A stretch of DNA of 64,000 nucleotides, from assembly GCA_022494885.1 (NCBI GenBank), contig JAGVSM010004935.1, positions 36,833-100,832 on the forward strand. Reading direction: 5' to 3'. The notes beneath the pieces are model-generated. The model was not told the DNA's origin, did not search any database, and saw only the letters and a program-made list of their open reading frames with translations. The DNA comes from Micrasema longulum (Eukaryota; Arthropoda; Insecta; Trichoptera; Brachycentridae). Positions within the stretch are counted from its first letter, which is position 1, and the number at the start of each line of letters is the position of its first letter. Shown in pieces: positions 33,469 through 43,903 of the stretch. Both the position numbers and the translations under genes were made by a program.

Positions 33469-35137
33469 CACCGCAAGACAAATAAATTTACGAGTTCTCA
33501 AAAAAAACTAAAATTGACATATAATGAATTATTCTTGATATTTAATTGGTTTTTTTTATATTGTTTGACATATGTGATGACTACTCGTTATTTCAAGGTT
33601 AAAATAAAAAATCTTACTCATGAATTGTACTTAGAAATTGCCATTATATATCAGGTATCAGATTACCCGAACCATAGAGACCCATAACGGTTCATTTATG
33701 GTCGAGTGTTTGTGATGGAATAATAAAAGACATGTTATTTTTTAATTCATATTTAAAAAGTAGGTTCTTATCGCTTTATTTTAAATTAAAGTATTTTACA
33801 TTTAAACATATTTATAACATTTAAAAATATTTAGTACTTAGTGAATTCACCTTTATTTTTTATAACATGTAAAATTCTATTATTAAGAGAAGCGTAAAGC
33901 GAATCTAAAATTTCTGATGTTATTTCTTCTTCCCAAACTTGAATTAAGTTTTTTTTTAATTCCTCAATGTTTTTTGATTTTTTTTCCCGACTTTTTTTTC
34001 ATAATCGCCCATAAATTTTCTATCGGGTTCAAATCAGGGCTATTCCCGGGCCACGTCAACGATTTTAAACCAATTTTCTCCTTGAATTCATTGATCTATA
34101 AAAAAACAATAAATTATTTATCATGTGGTCACAAAATGCATTTAAAAATATATATATTTGTACTCACAGTGCGGGCTCTATGGCACGGCGCAGAATCGTC
34201 CTGAAAAATTGGGTCCGCGGTATACTGCGTAATGTCCTCGATTGTTGGAATAATATGTTTTTTTAACACTTTTTTGTACTGAATGGCATTCATCGTACCC
34301 TGTACAAAATTTAGAGGTCCTAAACCGTATGCTGTCATGCACCCCCAAATCATCACGTAGGGTGAATGTTTAACGGTTCGAGTGACGCACGACGGATGAT
34401 ATCTTTCCCCACGTTGTCGTCGAACTATCTTTCTGCCGTCTGGACCAAAAAGGTTGAATTTTGATTCATCAGAGAAAACAACATTTTGCCAATCCTCCAA
34501 GGTCCAATTCTGGTGCTCTTTCGCCCAATCCAGTCTAGCCTTCTTCATTTTGTCCGTGAGTAATGGTTTCTTTGCGGGACTCCGTGCTTGGAAACCATGC
34601 TCCAACAGCCGCCTGGACACTGTTTTTACTGAAAATGTTGATGTGCTGGTAGACTGCACCTCTGCGTGTATTTCAGGTGCCGTTAAAAATCGATCGCGCA
34701 TAACAATTTTTTTTATTAAGCGATCATCTCGGGCAGATGTCACGCGCCCCCGTCCGCTTCCTTTTTTCCGTTCTATGGATCCAGTTTCTTGGATTTTTTT
34801 AATAAAAACCTCACTGCACCTTCTGAATACCCAACTCGACGAGATATTTCACAATTAGATATGTTTTCTTGCGACAATGTGATTATTTTGGATTTTATCG
34901 CAATCGACATTTGCTTTGCACTTTCCATGATTGTTGTGTTATGTTCACTCAAACGCGGGTAAAACAAGACTGTTAAGACATTTTAAAATGTAAATATTGT
35001 AGAAAGGTGACACATAGTGTCCTTAATTTATTAAACAAAAGAAAGAGGTATCGATAAAGGATTTCTTAGAAAAGGGGTTCAGTAAAGTCAAGGGGCGCGG
35101 TAGCAGGTAAACTCGTAATTTTTTTTGTCTTGCGGTG
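33469..35137 (-). mobile_element. Tc1-like element, nearly intact, nested in the pogo-like element
   Basis: Terminal inverted repeats CACCGCAAGACAAA and extensions with TTACGAGTT at both ends, flanked by TA (33467-33468 and 35138-35139). It is 1669 bp long and contains one transposase gene on the minus strand with a 72-bp intron. Size, TA duplication and DD34E residues fit Tc1. Confidence 0.93.
33831..34928 (-). CDS. Tc1-like transposase (DD34E), two exons, two homopolymer frameshifts
   Basis: Start at ATG 34928 (MESAKQMS). The N-terminal paired-type HTH includes ISNCEISRRVGYSEGAVRFL and a GSGRGR hinge. The catalytic residues are Asp in FSDESKFNLFG, the second Asp of FQDDSAPCH, and Glu in SPDLNPIENLW, with 34 residues between the last two when exon 1 (34928-34168) is spliced to exon 2 (34095-33831). 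The intron begins GTGAGT and ends TAG. There is a one-base loss in an A run near 34800 and a one-base gain in an A8 run near 33980. The two compensate in length: the spliced CDS is 1026 nt, 341 codons plus stop. Both lesions sit in homopolymers, so sequencing error is possible and the gene could be intact. Confidence 0.85.
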
Positions 35138-35525
35138 TATGTCGTTTTGCCCCACTACGTGAGTTTTTAAAAACATTAAAAAATATCACATTGCACTTAG
35201 TAAATTTTAACAAAATTATAGCTTTACATGAAGATTAACAATGACACATCATATCCTTTCAGTTTGTGTTGTAGAATAATACAAATAAAATAATAATAAT
35301 ACCTTCGGTGTCCGCGCAACAAAAATATTGTGTAATTTCACAAAGTAACCCGCAACACGTCCTCCTCGGGCGGTCGCCATAAGCGTCCTAAATATTGGTG
35401 AGTATTTATGTGTCGTACCAGTGCTCATTCTTGTGCAGGTTCAAACATGACCGAGAATTTGGTTTCTGAGATATGATTACTATGTCATTTTACCCGCCTA
35501 CGTCATTTTGTACACCCTTCCCCTA

Positions 35526-35870
35526 CTACCTCAAGACAAGATCTGGTCTATCTTAGTGATTGCTTAAATTTGGAAAGACCAACACCAAAAAGGTCCAGAA
35601 CTGTCTCGAGTTTACAATGCGACACAATCGGGACATTGGTGCATGCAAGCCATATTTTGTGCTGTGCTGATCAAGGAACAGCACATTATTATTTCGCAAA
35701 CGGCGGATCGGAACATTGAATGCCACTTGAACGTAGTTATGCAGAAAGCAGCCAGTCCACAATTTCGAAAAAATGATAAATTGGTGTTATAGGGTGCAGT
35801 AAGATCAATTCTATGTTCTGCTAAAAACAGCCAGACCGTTTTCATACAAAAAACTGTAAAAATCACCTAA
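35526..35870 (-). pseudogene. LINE ORF2 C-terminal fragment with 3' hairpin
   Basis: The minus-strand frame reads VPIRRLRNNNVLFLDQHSTK, YGLHAPMSRLCRIVNSRQ, nearly the same as the C-terminus of the LINE at 52358-53417 (IPTRRLRNNEVLFIDQHRTN, YGLNSPMTRLCRIVNSRQ). It then enters the DNA hairpin CTCGAGACAGTTCTGG ... CCAGATCTTGTCTTGAG. It abuts the TA of the pogo-like element. Confidence 0.8.
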
Positions 35871-35879
35871 TGAAAAAAG

Positions 35880-36917
35880 TTTCGATCACAAAAACAGAAT
35901 TTTTCAATTTGCAGAAAACACCCACAGGACTAGAAAAATCTTACGATACTTTAAAATTCATTTACACTGTTCAAATACATAATAAGATTCTTCAACAATA
36001 TTTTGAGTTTGTCCAAATTTTTGTAGATAAGGACTGGATTCAACTCCCTGGGGAGATGTTTATATTAACATATTACTAACAAAAACTAACTCTTTTATAT
36101 CGATAACCATAGAACTAACTATGGTTTTCATTCCCCTATGCCCAGAATTCTTAGGTCTGCCAACAAACATACCAGTCTTGATTTCTTTGATAGCAAGTTG
36201 TCTTCTTCCAAACGATCACAGAATCAAATTAAATTATAAACACCTCTCTTCCGCTTCCACTCCCACAAAGTCTACCATATACCATTGTGTCTTTCTACTT
36301 TTCTTTATAATAATTTTCTATCCATAAAAATGTCCATAAAAATGCCCATTGGGCGTATATATAAATAAATAAATAATGTGTAATAAACTACATGTATGTA
36401 AATAAATGTTATTTCTACGTTTTTGTAGATTTGAGATTATTAACATTGATTATATTTCTCCGGGAGTGTAGTCTCCTCTCTCGAGGCCAATTATCCATGC
36501 TAATTTTCTTTTCTTTTTGTGTGAGACACGTGACAGGTCATAAGCCGTAGAAATACTTAGGCTTCCACAATTTATTATTGAGGAGGTTTTTTATCATAAT
36601 CATGACACCGCTTTCCGCGCCCAGTGGTGCACTTTGCATAGGGCACTGCATATTTGTACACCAAACGAAGCGTATTTCGATCACATTAAAAAAAATGTAT
36701 CTAGAAAACATAGTCACATATGATAAGTATTTAAAAACAAAGAGTTTCAAACATAAAAAGACTAATTAAAATTTCATTAATTTTGTAAAAGATGTAAACA
36801 TTTTTTTTTTTTTAAATATATTTGGACCCCTGTATTTAGTAGCCTTACGTGTCATGTACAAGGCTAAGGTACTCGGAAAAAAAAAAGTTTTTGTTTGTCT
36901 TGGAAATGGGATGTTCG
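35880..36917. other. Spacer with fragments of palindromic family 1
   Basis: 36000-36060 shows a CCTGGGGAGATGTT end motif and 36535-36570 a diverged GGTCATAAGCCGTAG / TTAGGCTTCC arm of palindromic family 1. The other open frames have no support. Confidence 0.4.
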
Positions 36918-37200
36918 ATCACTGATTTTGGTTTATTACCTTTATGAGTCCAATCACCATTGTTGCAAAGTTCAAGAACAATGGCGCGTGATAACTACTT
37001 TTTACTACAGTGTGGATATCTGTTAAGGATATTCCATCTTTCCTGCATTCTGCTTCAAGATTATGGCGTTGCAAACTGAAAAATGGGCACTGAAATAACA
37101 GATGTTCTATACTCTGTGAAGAAATATCATCGCATGGACAATAGTCATCATTCCTTAATTTAAACCCATATATAGATGTAAACATTAAATGTGACAAAAT
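36918..37200 (-). pseudogene. R1/LOA-like LINE C-terminal fragment
   Basis: The open frame contains DDYCPCDDISSQSIEHLLF followed by QCPFFSLQRHNLEAEC, the C-x-C...H...C knuckle found after the reverse transcriptase or RNase H in R1/LOA-type LINEs (compare 6677-7255). It is only about 92 residues long and 5'-truncated. Confidence 0.7.
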
Positions 37201-37239
37201 AAATAAAAAACTTAGGTGTGAAAATAATAACTAAACAAT

Positions 37240-37380
37240 TTACATTTGCGTTTTGATGAATGAATGATGAATGTGTGTACACGGTGTGTAAAGTGGCTAG
37301 TCAAATCAGCCAATGACAGGTCATAAGACATGTAAATGCCTAGACTTTTATATTCCTTCATAGTGAAAATTATAACGGAC
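37240..37380. repeat. Palindromic family 1, partial copy
   Basis: Carries GTGTGTAAAGTGGCTAGTCA, CAATGACAGGTCATAAG and AATGCCTAGACTTTTATATT of the arm described at 900-1480. Confidence 0.6.
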
Positions 37381-38154
37381 TCAGTATTCATGTAGGTATT
37401 TTTAACTGCGCGTTGCATTTGTACAGAAAATTTCTTTGAAAAAACCAGAGTTGATTATTTGGAATAGTTGCTGAATCTTGACTCGGAGTGTGCATTCGGT
37501 ATTTTTTTTATCTGTTATCAATAAATAGATGGATTCATGCTCATTCGGTTGTACATAGGAAGTGGGTACTACTGACTTTTCAACAATAACCGAAAAACCA
37601 GGTATTCAGTCTTTTTGTATCAATGTCTATTTATTTTGATTTTTGGTGAATTTCTGTGCCTATGAAAGATTTACAAACCTAAAATGATTCTCTTATTTAC
37701 TATTTTTCTCCTATAATTCACTGTTTTGCTATAAATCTTTTATTCTTTTTTTTTAACTATAAACATTACTTTTATTGAGTTTAACCATAACAATTAACCA
37801 TGTTTTCTTTCTATTACATAAATTTGTATTTAACTTTAATTTTGTACAAATTGGCTATAGCCGTTAGTTAAAATAATAAATAAACAATCTCCATGGAAAA
37901 CGCTTTAGGTTAAAAAAAATAAACACATTTAATATTTATATCTTTTACATAATAAACGAAAACTTAATTGGTGTTTTTATGTTTGAAAATCTTTGTTTTT
38001 AATACTTATTACGTATGACTATATGTTTTCTGAATAAAATAAAATAAAAATTATCTTCTCTTCAATGTTATTCGCCTCTGTTGTAATATATTAAAATATA
38101 TTTATTTATACGTCATTGCCTCCATAAAAAAAACAAAACACGTTTTTAGATATG
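37381..38154. other. AT-rich spacer downstream of the PGRP gene
   Basis: No feature recognised apart from AATAAATAAAC words near 37875, probably an old retroelement tail. Confidence 0.4.
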
Positions 38155-38160
38155 TTTATT
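38155..38160 (-). terminator. Poly(A) signal of the PGRP gene
   Basis: AATAAA on the minus strand, 70 bases past the PGRP stop codon, a normal distance for a short insect 3' UTR. Confidence 0.75.
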
Positions 38161-38229
38161 GAATCTTACGAAACTAGCGCAGTACGATTAAGCAAGCCGG
38201 TATTGAGAATCATCGACGGGTATTTCCAA

Positions 38230-41200
38230 TTAGGCGGAGTTCTGGGCGTGTCCTTCGATCGGTTCCTCAACAGCCTTGCCCGATGAGGACCAGTGGGGCC
38301 AGGTGGTGATCTCGGTGTACAGTCTGTTTCCGGGGCAGTCGGTGCTGATGGCCTGCCTGTGCCCAATCAGCTTGTAGTTGGAAGAGATGTATCCCAGCTG
38401 GACTCCGTAGGCGATCAGGTCCTTAACTGTCTGCAGGTGAGCCGCAGGGGGAAGGGCGGCTGCAAATAGAAAACTAGCTATGATACTGATCCGAAATCCA
38501 GAAGGCATCTTGTGCGCATATGGTTGCAGTCAATGGCCAGCTATGAGGATGTTTATTGCTTCGGGGTATTGAATATAAAAAAAGGTTTTCTTACACGCGG
38601 TAAAAATTAGAGCATTTCATTCTGTACCTCAGTGGCAGACGGATGCAAATCCTAAGGTCAAATGTTCGAAACAAGCCTTAAGAATCTACTTTCTTTAAGC
38701 GATTTCTAATAATTTATAGCATTAATTTGCATTTTCAGTATCTTCATACATTGGTTATTTATAATAAGACTTACATTTCTTCAAAATCAATGGATATGAT
38801 CATAAACTGAATACGAAAATCGAAATGTCATTTCACGAAGTTTTAAGGCCATCATAAGCAAGGCAATGCTCCTCCCGCAAACTTGTGATACTAAGCATAG
38901 CTAAAAGGAACAATGATGGATACTGCAATGTGTAGAATCCATACTCTCTCATGTAGAGGTAACGAAGAAACTTATTCTGTGTTCTCTCAACCATGAGGGA
39001 GTAAGTGGCTTCTCGAGGCTCCCACACCACCGCACCACTCTCCAGAATGCTACGCACTAAAGTTGTATACAGAAGTTTGATGGTATTCAATTCTGAGAAG
39101 TGTTTAGAATTATCTATTACAAATCCCGGCATCTTGGAAGCTGAACGATTAGCATTGACAATGTGACTATGAATATATTTGGAGCTACACTGGAACCTCT
39201 CTGTTAAAATATGTAGTAATTGAAGTGTTTGCTTACATTGGAAGTTTCCGATGAGACAGATTCCAATGCTGATGCTGTTGTATCCTGGAGCATGAGCGCC
39301 AACCTTGTTCCAGCTCCTTCCTTCATAAGCCCTGTTGTCTCCTCCGACTACCCAGCTATAACAGAATTTCTTTTGAGTTTTTCGCCCATTTAATACTTCA
39401 TCATCGTCACTCTCATTCCGCACACGGTGATTTCAATAATATATTATTTGAAGGTAAGGTGATCAGTCCTACGGTTTGGGTGCCAGTCCAGGAACAGTGA
39501 AATATTGCAGTTAAAAGAACTTTTGAAATCAATATTTAATGTTTACCCTGCCAGGAATCAAACCTAGGATCTCATGAAAGAAAGCCAACCGATACACAAC
39601 GCGAGGCGGACTTAAATTCACTCGTTTTCTTTATTATGGATTTTTATCTGAGCAACCATCGAGTCGAAAACACTCATTTAGAGTTCTGGTTCTATTTCAC
39701 ACACAGGATTGTATTCTTCATCCGACTTGACACAGAAAAAAGCAAGTCCTTTATCATAATAAACATGGCCAGAAATCAGACTTTTTAAGTATAAAATTTT
39801 TTTTCAAAACATGAAAATGGAGAAAACACATAAAAACGACCGCTTTGCTCCAGAATTTTTATGTTGTGGTTTGGTACCGTGTTTTCCAGAAACCAAAGTA
39901 TATACACGGCTTCAAATATGACTTATGAAGATTCGTAAGAGGATATGCGGTGAAAGGACGGTTTGATATTAGGACATTCATGTATTATGTTTAGGCTTAA
40001 TAAAAATAAATAAAATTTAAGAAATTGGTTATCGGAATATAGTTTTTCTGTCACATTCTCGTAGGTGCCTCCTCGGATACTGTGCGAAAAGGTCAACTGC
40101 ACGTCGGACTGATTGTCGATTTCCGCTCCCCAAAACTGAATCGATTTAGATTTTTTAATTTTCAAATATTTGAATAATTTGAATGTATTAAAATTACTAA
40201 AATATTTTTCTGCCTAATTCGTTCAACAATAATTCACGTTTTTAATTTTATTCTTCGCTCTACAGTTAAATATCCTTTTTTTATTTTTATTTTTATTTAT
40301 TATTATTTTTTTTTTTCTATTTTCTTTTATTCAGGAAACATACAGTACAGTTACAAAGTTTAATATTTTACACAATTGGACTTAATTCTAATGGACTAGT
40401 GAAGTTTCCATATTAATAAAAGCAATTAAATGTAAGGTTAATTATGAAAGTATAAAAAAGAGAAGGAAAAAGAAAACATAAATGAAAGTTGTTCTGTTCG
40501 CAAGTGTGTTTTTTGCTATTTGGTCGCTTATTTCCAGCAATAAACACATAGTCCGGATCTCGTGCATTATATATCCTGAAAGAGATCAGTTTGTATGTTC
40601 CCAATAATTACACTAGAGTGAGGAGATCTCACGCATTGTTTTACACACCCAGAAGCCGTACAATGTAAGTCAGAATTCACCTATAAATAGGGCAATTCGC
40701 TTTCTGAGTACGGCTTCTGCGGATAATATAGATCTATTTTTCTGTACATATCGGCAGTTTGGCAGCTATCTGCTTTCTATTTATTAAATTCAAGCTCTTA
40801 TTTACAGTGTGCATTACATAATGTGTTAAACAGCCCGTAAAGTAATGCAGACTACAATTTGTCAAATAAATCAATAAATATATTTGACATGCATTCACCC
40901 TCCCAACTCTCTGCTGTATTTTCCCTATAACAGGTTGCGTGATTTTAGATCAGTGTTATTCAACGTGTATCAGCGAGAGAAGCGCGATGTCTGATACTAT
41001 CCTCGCGCAACAGTATTAAATGAAAAAATGTATGGATATCGCAGAAAGCTCAAAATATTATGAAACAGTTTTATGAGCACTACCATGAAATTCATAATTA
41101 AAAAAAAAAATCGTATTATAGCATTATTCTGGGGTATTCCTGGTACCCTCAGGAACTCGCGAAATTTTCTCATGCTTAGGCTCGGAAAGGTGAAAGTATA

Positions 41201-42350
41201 GGTATCTGGGGATATCTGAGAACTGACTTGTAGCCGATGTCGGACCAGCCGTTGGTGTCCATGTGGTAGTTCTGCATGGACTTGACCGCGCTGGTGCACG
41301 CGGTCGTGGTGCTGCAGGCACCGGGACTCTCGCTGTGGTGGATGACCACGTGGCCGACGGGGGTGCTCATGGCGGTGGTGGAGGCCGGAGGGCGCGCGCC
41401 CCAGGCGGAGCGGGTCCCGACGGTCGGCGCGCGGAAGTTCTTTTCTGGAAAAGGGAGACAATCACGAGTTAATCCTCACTTGAATATTAAAAAAATATAC
41501 TTTTTCGCTGGATATTTGCTGCTGCGGATTAATCTCCGAAACACGTGTTTTGGACTTTTTTAAGGGAATCGACAGGCATCAAAGTTATACGAGTACATTA
41601 TTGAACTTTTAAAACTTACAGTAGGCACCATGCCTGATCATGAATGACATGATCTTAGGCAGACATGATAACTGTGTCATCTTTAAGCGGAGTGAAAACT
41701 CCTCGCTTCTTGAACGTTTGCCTTTCCTGTAGGATCACATTGACAGTACTGTTTAGGGAGATGTTGTCAACTGTTACATAATCTAATTTGAAATCTAAGG
41801 ATATTTGGCAGATAAAAAAAATAAAAAAATAGAATGAAATAAAATAAAATAAAATATAATATAATAAAATAAAACAAAACAAAACAAAATAAAATAAAAT
41901 AAAACAAAATAAAATAAAATGAAGTAAATCAAAGTAAATTAAAGTAAAGTAAGGTAAAACGTAATTTAATTTAATAAAATTAATTTTAATTTTGTTAAAA
42001 TTAAATTAAGTAAAATTCAATTAAATTGAATTAAATTAGATAAAACAAAATAAAACAAATTAAAAAAAACAAAATTAAATAAATTAATAAAAAAACAAAT
42101 AAAATAAATTAGGTTAGTAAATAAATAAATAAAATAATTACAGTAAATATGATAAATAAAAAATAAAAATATGAAAGTAAATAAAGTATATGCAATAAAT
42201 GTATTTTAAAAAAGGAATGATAAAACATTGTAGGTACTGGGAAATGTTTTTTTGGTTTTTCTTATAAAATTCAATAATCTTACCTCCAGGAAGGACATAT
42301 GAAAAGCTTCCTCCTACCAAAGTTGCAACCAAAAACAGTGATACTAGCAT
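38230..42350 (-). CDS. PGRP: Short secreted peptidoglycan recognition protein, predicted amidase (4 exons)
   Basis: Exons are 42350-42284, 41444-41228, 39355-39237 and 38459-38230. All introns are GT-AG (donors GTAAGA, GTCAGT, GTAAGC), and the sum is 633 nt, giving 210 aa. Residues 1-17 form a hydrophobic signal peptide (MLVSLFLVATLVGGSFS). The amidase_2/PGRP domain follows: RSAWGARPP at 34-42, HVVIHHS at 54-60, and a Cys66-Cys72 pair as in the conserved PGRP disulfide. SDIGY is at 90-94, VVGGDNRAYEGRSW at 97-110, GAHAPGYN at 114-121 and YKLIGHR at 163-169. STDCPG ends the set at 173-178. The zinc ligands His58, His168 and Cys176, and catalytic Tyr94 and Thr174, are all present, so it should cleave the MurNAc-L-Ala bond of peptidoglycan rather than only bind it. 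It is probably an extracellular immune regulator in haemolymph or gut. Preference for DAP- or Lys-type peptidoglycan is not clear. The C-terminal tail after PHW (191-210) is longer than usual. Confidence 0.96.
38460..38832 (-). other. PGRP intron 3, 3' part, with degenerate tRNA-like SINE remnant
   Basis: The intron ends in TTTTCTATTTGCAG before exon 4. At about 38630-38692 TACCTCAGTGG and TGTTCGAAACA resemble decayed A and B boxes. Confidence 0.35.
38833..39230 (-). pseudogene. LINE ORF2 fragment inside PGRP intron 3
   Basis: The frame includes FQCSSKYIHSHIVNANRSAS, NTIKLLYTTLVRSILESGAV, VWEPREATYSLMVERTQNKF and LRYLYMREYGFY. This is the thumb region of a Jockey/CR1-like LINE, with the LVRSILE-VW-P block conserved. 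It lies on the same strand as PGRP and reads out of exon 3 in one frame by chance. It is spliced out with the intron and is not a PGRP exon. Confidence 0.82.
39440..39612 (-). repeat. tRNA-derived SINE (family B) in PGRP intron 2
   Basis: Minus-strand head with B-box-like GTTTGATTCCTGGC and A-box-like GCGTTGTGTATCGG (about 39612-39545). The body ends in ATTTCACTGTTCCTGGACTGG-type tail sequence near 39505-39485 and a GACTGATCACCTTACC end. It is diverged from 31740-31915. Confidence 0.6.
39613..40309. other. PGRP intron 2, unassigned part
   Basis: No repeat, exon or RNA recognised. The open frame 39923-40165 is unsupported. Confidence 0.4.
40310..40612 (-). repeat. LINE 3'-end fragment in PGRP intron 2
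   Basis: Reverse-complement match to 57190-57372: AGGAAACATACAGTACAGTT, ATTTTACACAATTGGACTTA and TTAATTATGAAAGTATAAAA are shared. The minus-strand coding tail (40604-40413) includes FRIYNARDPDYVFIAGNKRP and then stops. The A-rich end is at 40310-40330. Confidence 0.65.
40613..41227. other. PGRP intron 2, 5' part
   Basis: Intronic sequence after the GTCAGT donor. No separate feature is recognised. The overlapping frames around 41000-41560 are shadows of PGRP exon 2. Confidence 0.5.
41445..41809. other. PGRP intron 1, 3' part
   Basis: Intronic. A TTTTCCAG acceptor ends it at 41445. No other feature recognised. Confidence 0.5.
41810..42180. repeat. AAAAT-type microsatellite in PGRP intron 1
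   Basis: About 370 bp of imperfect pentanucleotide repeats (AAAAT, AAAAC, AAAGT variants). The order of variants suggests slippage from an AAAAT core. It lies inside intron 1, 100 bp from the donor of exon 1. Confidence 0.85.
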
Positions 42351-42611
42351 TTTGCCACTGGAAAAAATCTCTGCAAGTCAAGAAGTAATCACCTATTAAT
42401 GTCGATCGATAAAGGGACCTTGTTTTTATACAAAATACTGGTTTTAAGATGCCAGTTCAAAAAGTTTGTTTTGATAGAATTGCGTAACTTTTTCACTTAT
42501 CAGATCCTAGATAAATTATTGGGAAGATGGGCCAATAATTTACCAAGTATTCAATTTTTAATAATGATTTTAGCATTGTAAGCATTATTTATTTAATTTT
42601 TGTACATAATT

Positions 42612-43295
42612 TTATTTGCACATTTGCGGGCTTTTTGCCAAATGGCAATTTCTTCCAACCAACCAATTAAATAATAGTTTTATTTTTATAATTCAAGTTA
42701 CAGAACATATTCAATAGAAAATAAAGATTAAAAAGCTAAAAATATGTAAAAATAGAACTAAACTTATTTGTTTATAAATTACCATAAATCAAAACTATTA
42801 TTTATTTATTTAACTTTTTGGTCATAATGTTATTTGTACGTTGGCGGGCTTATTGCCAAATGGAAATTTCTTCCAACCAACCAATAAAATAAAAGTTGTA
42901 TTTTTATAATTCAAGTTACAGAACATATTCAATAGAAAAAAAAGATTAAAAAGCTAAAGATATATAAAAATAGTGATAAACGTATTAAATCAAAACTATT
43001 ACTCAATGGGAAAAAGGAAAAAAAGGAAAGAGGAAAAAGGAAAGAACGAGAGATTAAAGAAGAGAAAGGAGATGTTTCTTCAGACGTGATTTAAACAGAG
43101 AGAATGTAGTAATATCTTTGATGGTGGATGGGAGATGATTCTACAGTTGAGCCGCATGTACACTATATGAGTTAGAGAAGAAAGAGGAATTTTGGATGGG
43201 TATTAAGAGAGTGTCTTGAGAATTAGAACGAAGAGGTAAACCATGAACTGATTTACTACATTACATTATGGTATGAGCGTTGCTATATGAAGGGT
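42612..43295 (-). pseudogene. LINE 3' end with tandemly duplicated 3' UTR
   Basis: Minus-strand coding tail near 43290-43070 (VHGLP, then HAAQLWNHLPS-like and SLFKSRLKKHL) matches the fragment at 54330-54915. The 3' UTR ending GGTTGGAAGAAATTGCCATT appears twice in tandem (about 42612-42790 and 42820-43015). The A/G-rich tract at 43010-43080 lies just past the coding tail. Confidence 0.65.
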
Positions 43296-43755
43296 ACAGG
43301 ATATAAAGGATGGATGTCAATTGTTATCTGTTTTGAACGAATAATGGCTTTAGCAGTTCACATGATCTACATTTCTGTTAAGAAAAAGATGGCTTTAAGG
43401 TTCTACTTTGACAAGGAAAAAATACATGCAGGGGATAAAGGATAGACGTAAGTTAAATACTGGAAACAAAGCGATAATTCATTATTAATGAAAACTATTT
43501 TAGTCCATATTTTCTTTGCTTCTTGTCAGTTATGTTTCACCGTTCAGATGTGAGATTGATCACTCGTCGTCCAGAGCTCGTGACGACGCGTGGGTGTTCT
43601 TTAGAAAGTTCTATGGTAATTTAAAAAATTACAAAACTTTATAATATAGATATATTATCTATGATAGTGTACGTATCCGTATTTTTTATCAAGCCAATGA
43701 ACTTCCTCGTTATAAGAAAATTTGAAAATATATTTTCATCTTTGAGTTTATTTAA
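43296..43755. other. Spacer without recognised gene
   Basis: Nothing recognised. Confidence 0.4.
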
Positions 43756-43855
43756 AATGAAACTATTTGTAATTTTTACCACATAAGAGTTTAATATTTT
43801 TTAGCACAACTAGTTTCAGGTATTCTGAATTACTTTATATAGTTCGTTTATATTT

Positions 43856-43899
43856 ACACCTGATGATGGGTAATTCAGAATACCTGAAACTAGTTGTGT
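43856..43899 (+). ncRNA. Hammerhead ribozyme candidate, consensus core
   Basis: ACAC (43856-43859) and GTGT (43896-43899) form stem I. CTGATGA (43860-43866) is the exact conserved core. GGGTA and TACCT pair as stem II with an 8-nt loop. GAAAC (43886-43890) follows, then TA and the GTT cleavage triplet (43893-43895). One unpaired T precedes stem II, and stem III is only two pairs with a two-base loop. This is the minimal type reported for Penelope-like elements, in which cleavage is thought to need a dimer. Confidence 0.55.
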
Positions 43900-43903
43900 T
43901 ATA

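Larger units (their letters stand above)
32770..35524 (-). mobile_element. Pogo-like DNA transposon remnant holding a nested Tc1 element
   Basis: The left end GGGGAAGGGTGTACAAAATG and the reverse complement of the right end are the same over about 26 bp, with TA on both sides (32768-32769 and 35525-35526). Without the 1669-bp Tc1 insertion (33469-35137) the element is about 1085 bp. It keeps a zinc-finger coding piece at 33064-33285 (minus) of a kind found at the C-terminus of pogo/Tigger-like transposases. A motif of the form TGTCATTTTRCCC or TACAAAATGACATA recurs near both ends and internally. Catalytic domain sequence is lost. Confidence 0.75.

Noticed and set aside
38230..38508. Start at the methionine at 38508 for a separate small protein
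   Set aside because: The segment before 38459 is intron with a good acceptor. Exon 4 continues the PGRP domain in phase.
38833..39423. 196-codon frame apparently fusing PGRP sequence to a LINE
   Set aside because: Exon 3 ends at a GTAAGC donor, and the following LINE sequence is intronic. The four-exon model is in frame and gives a complete PGRP.
41263..41563. Plus-strand frames over PGRP exon 2
   Set aside because: They are antisense shadows of a GC-rich exon whose minus-strand frame has all PGRP motifs.
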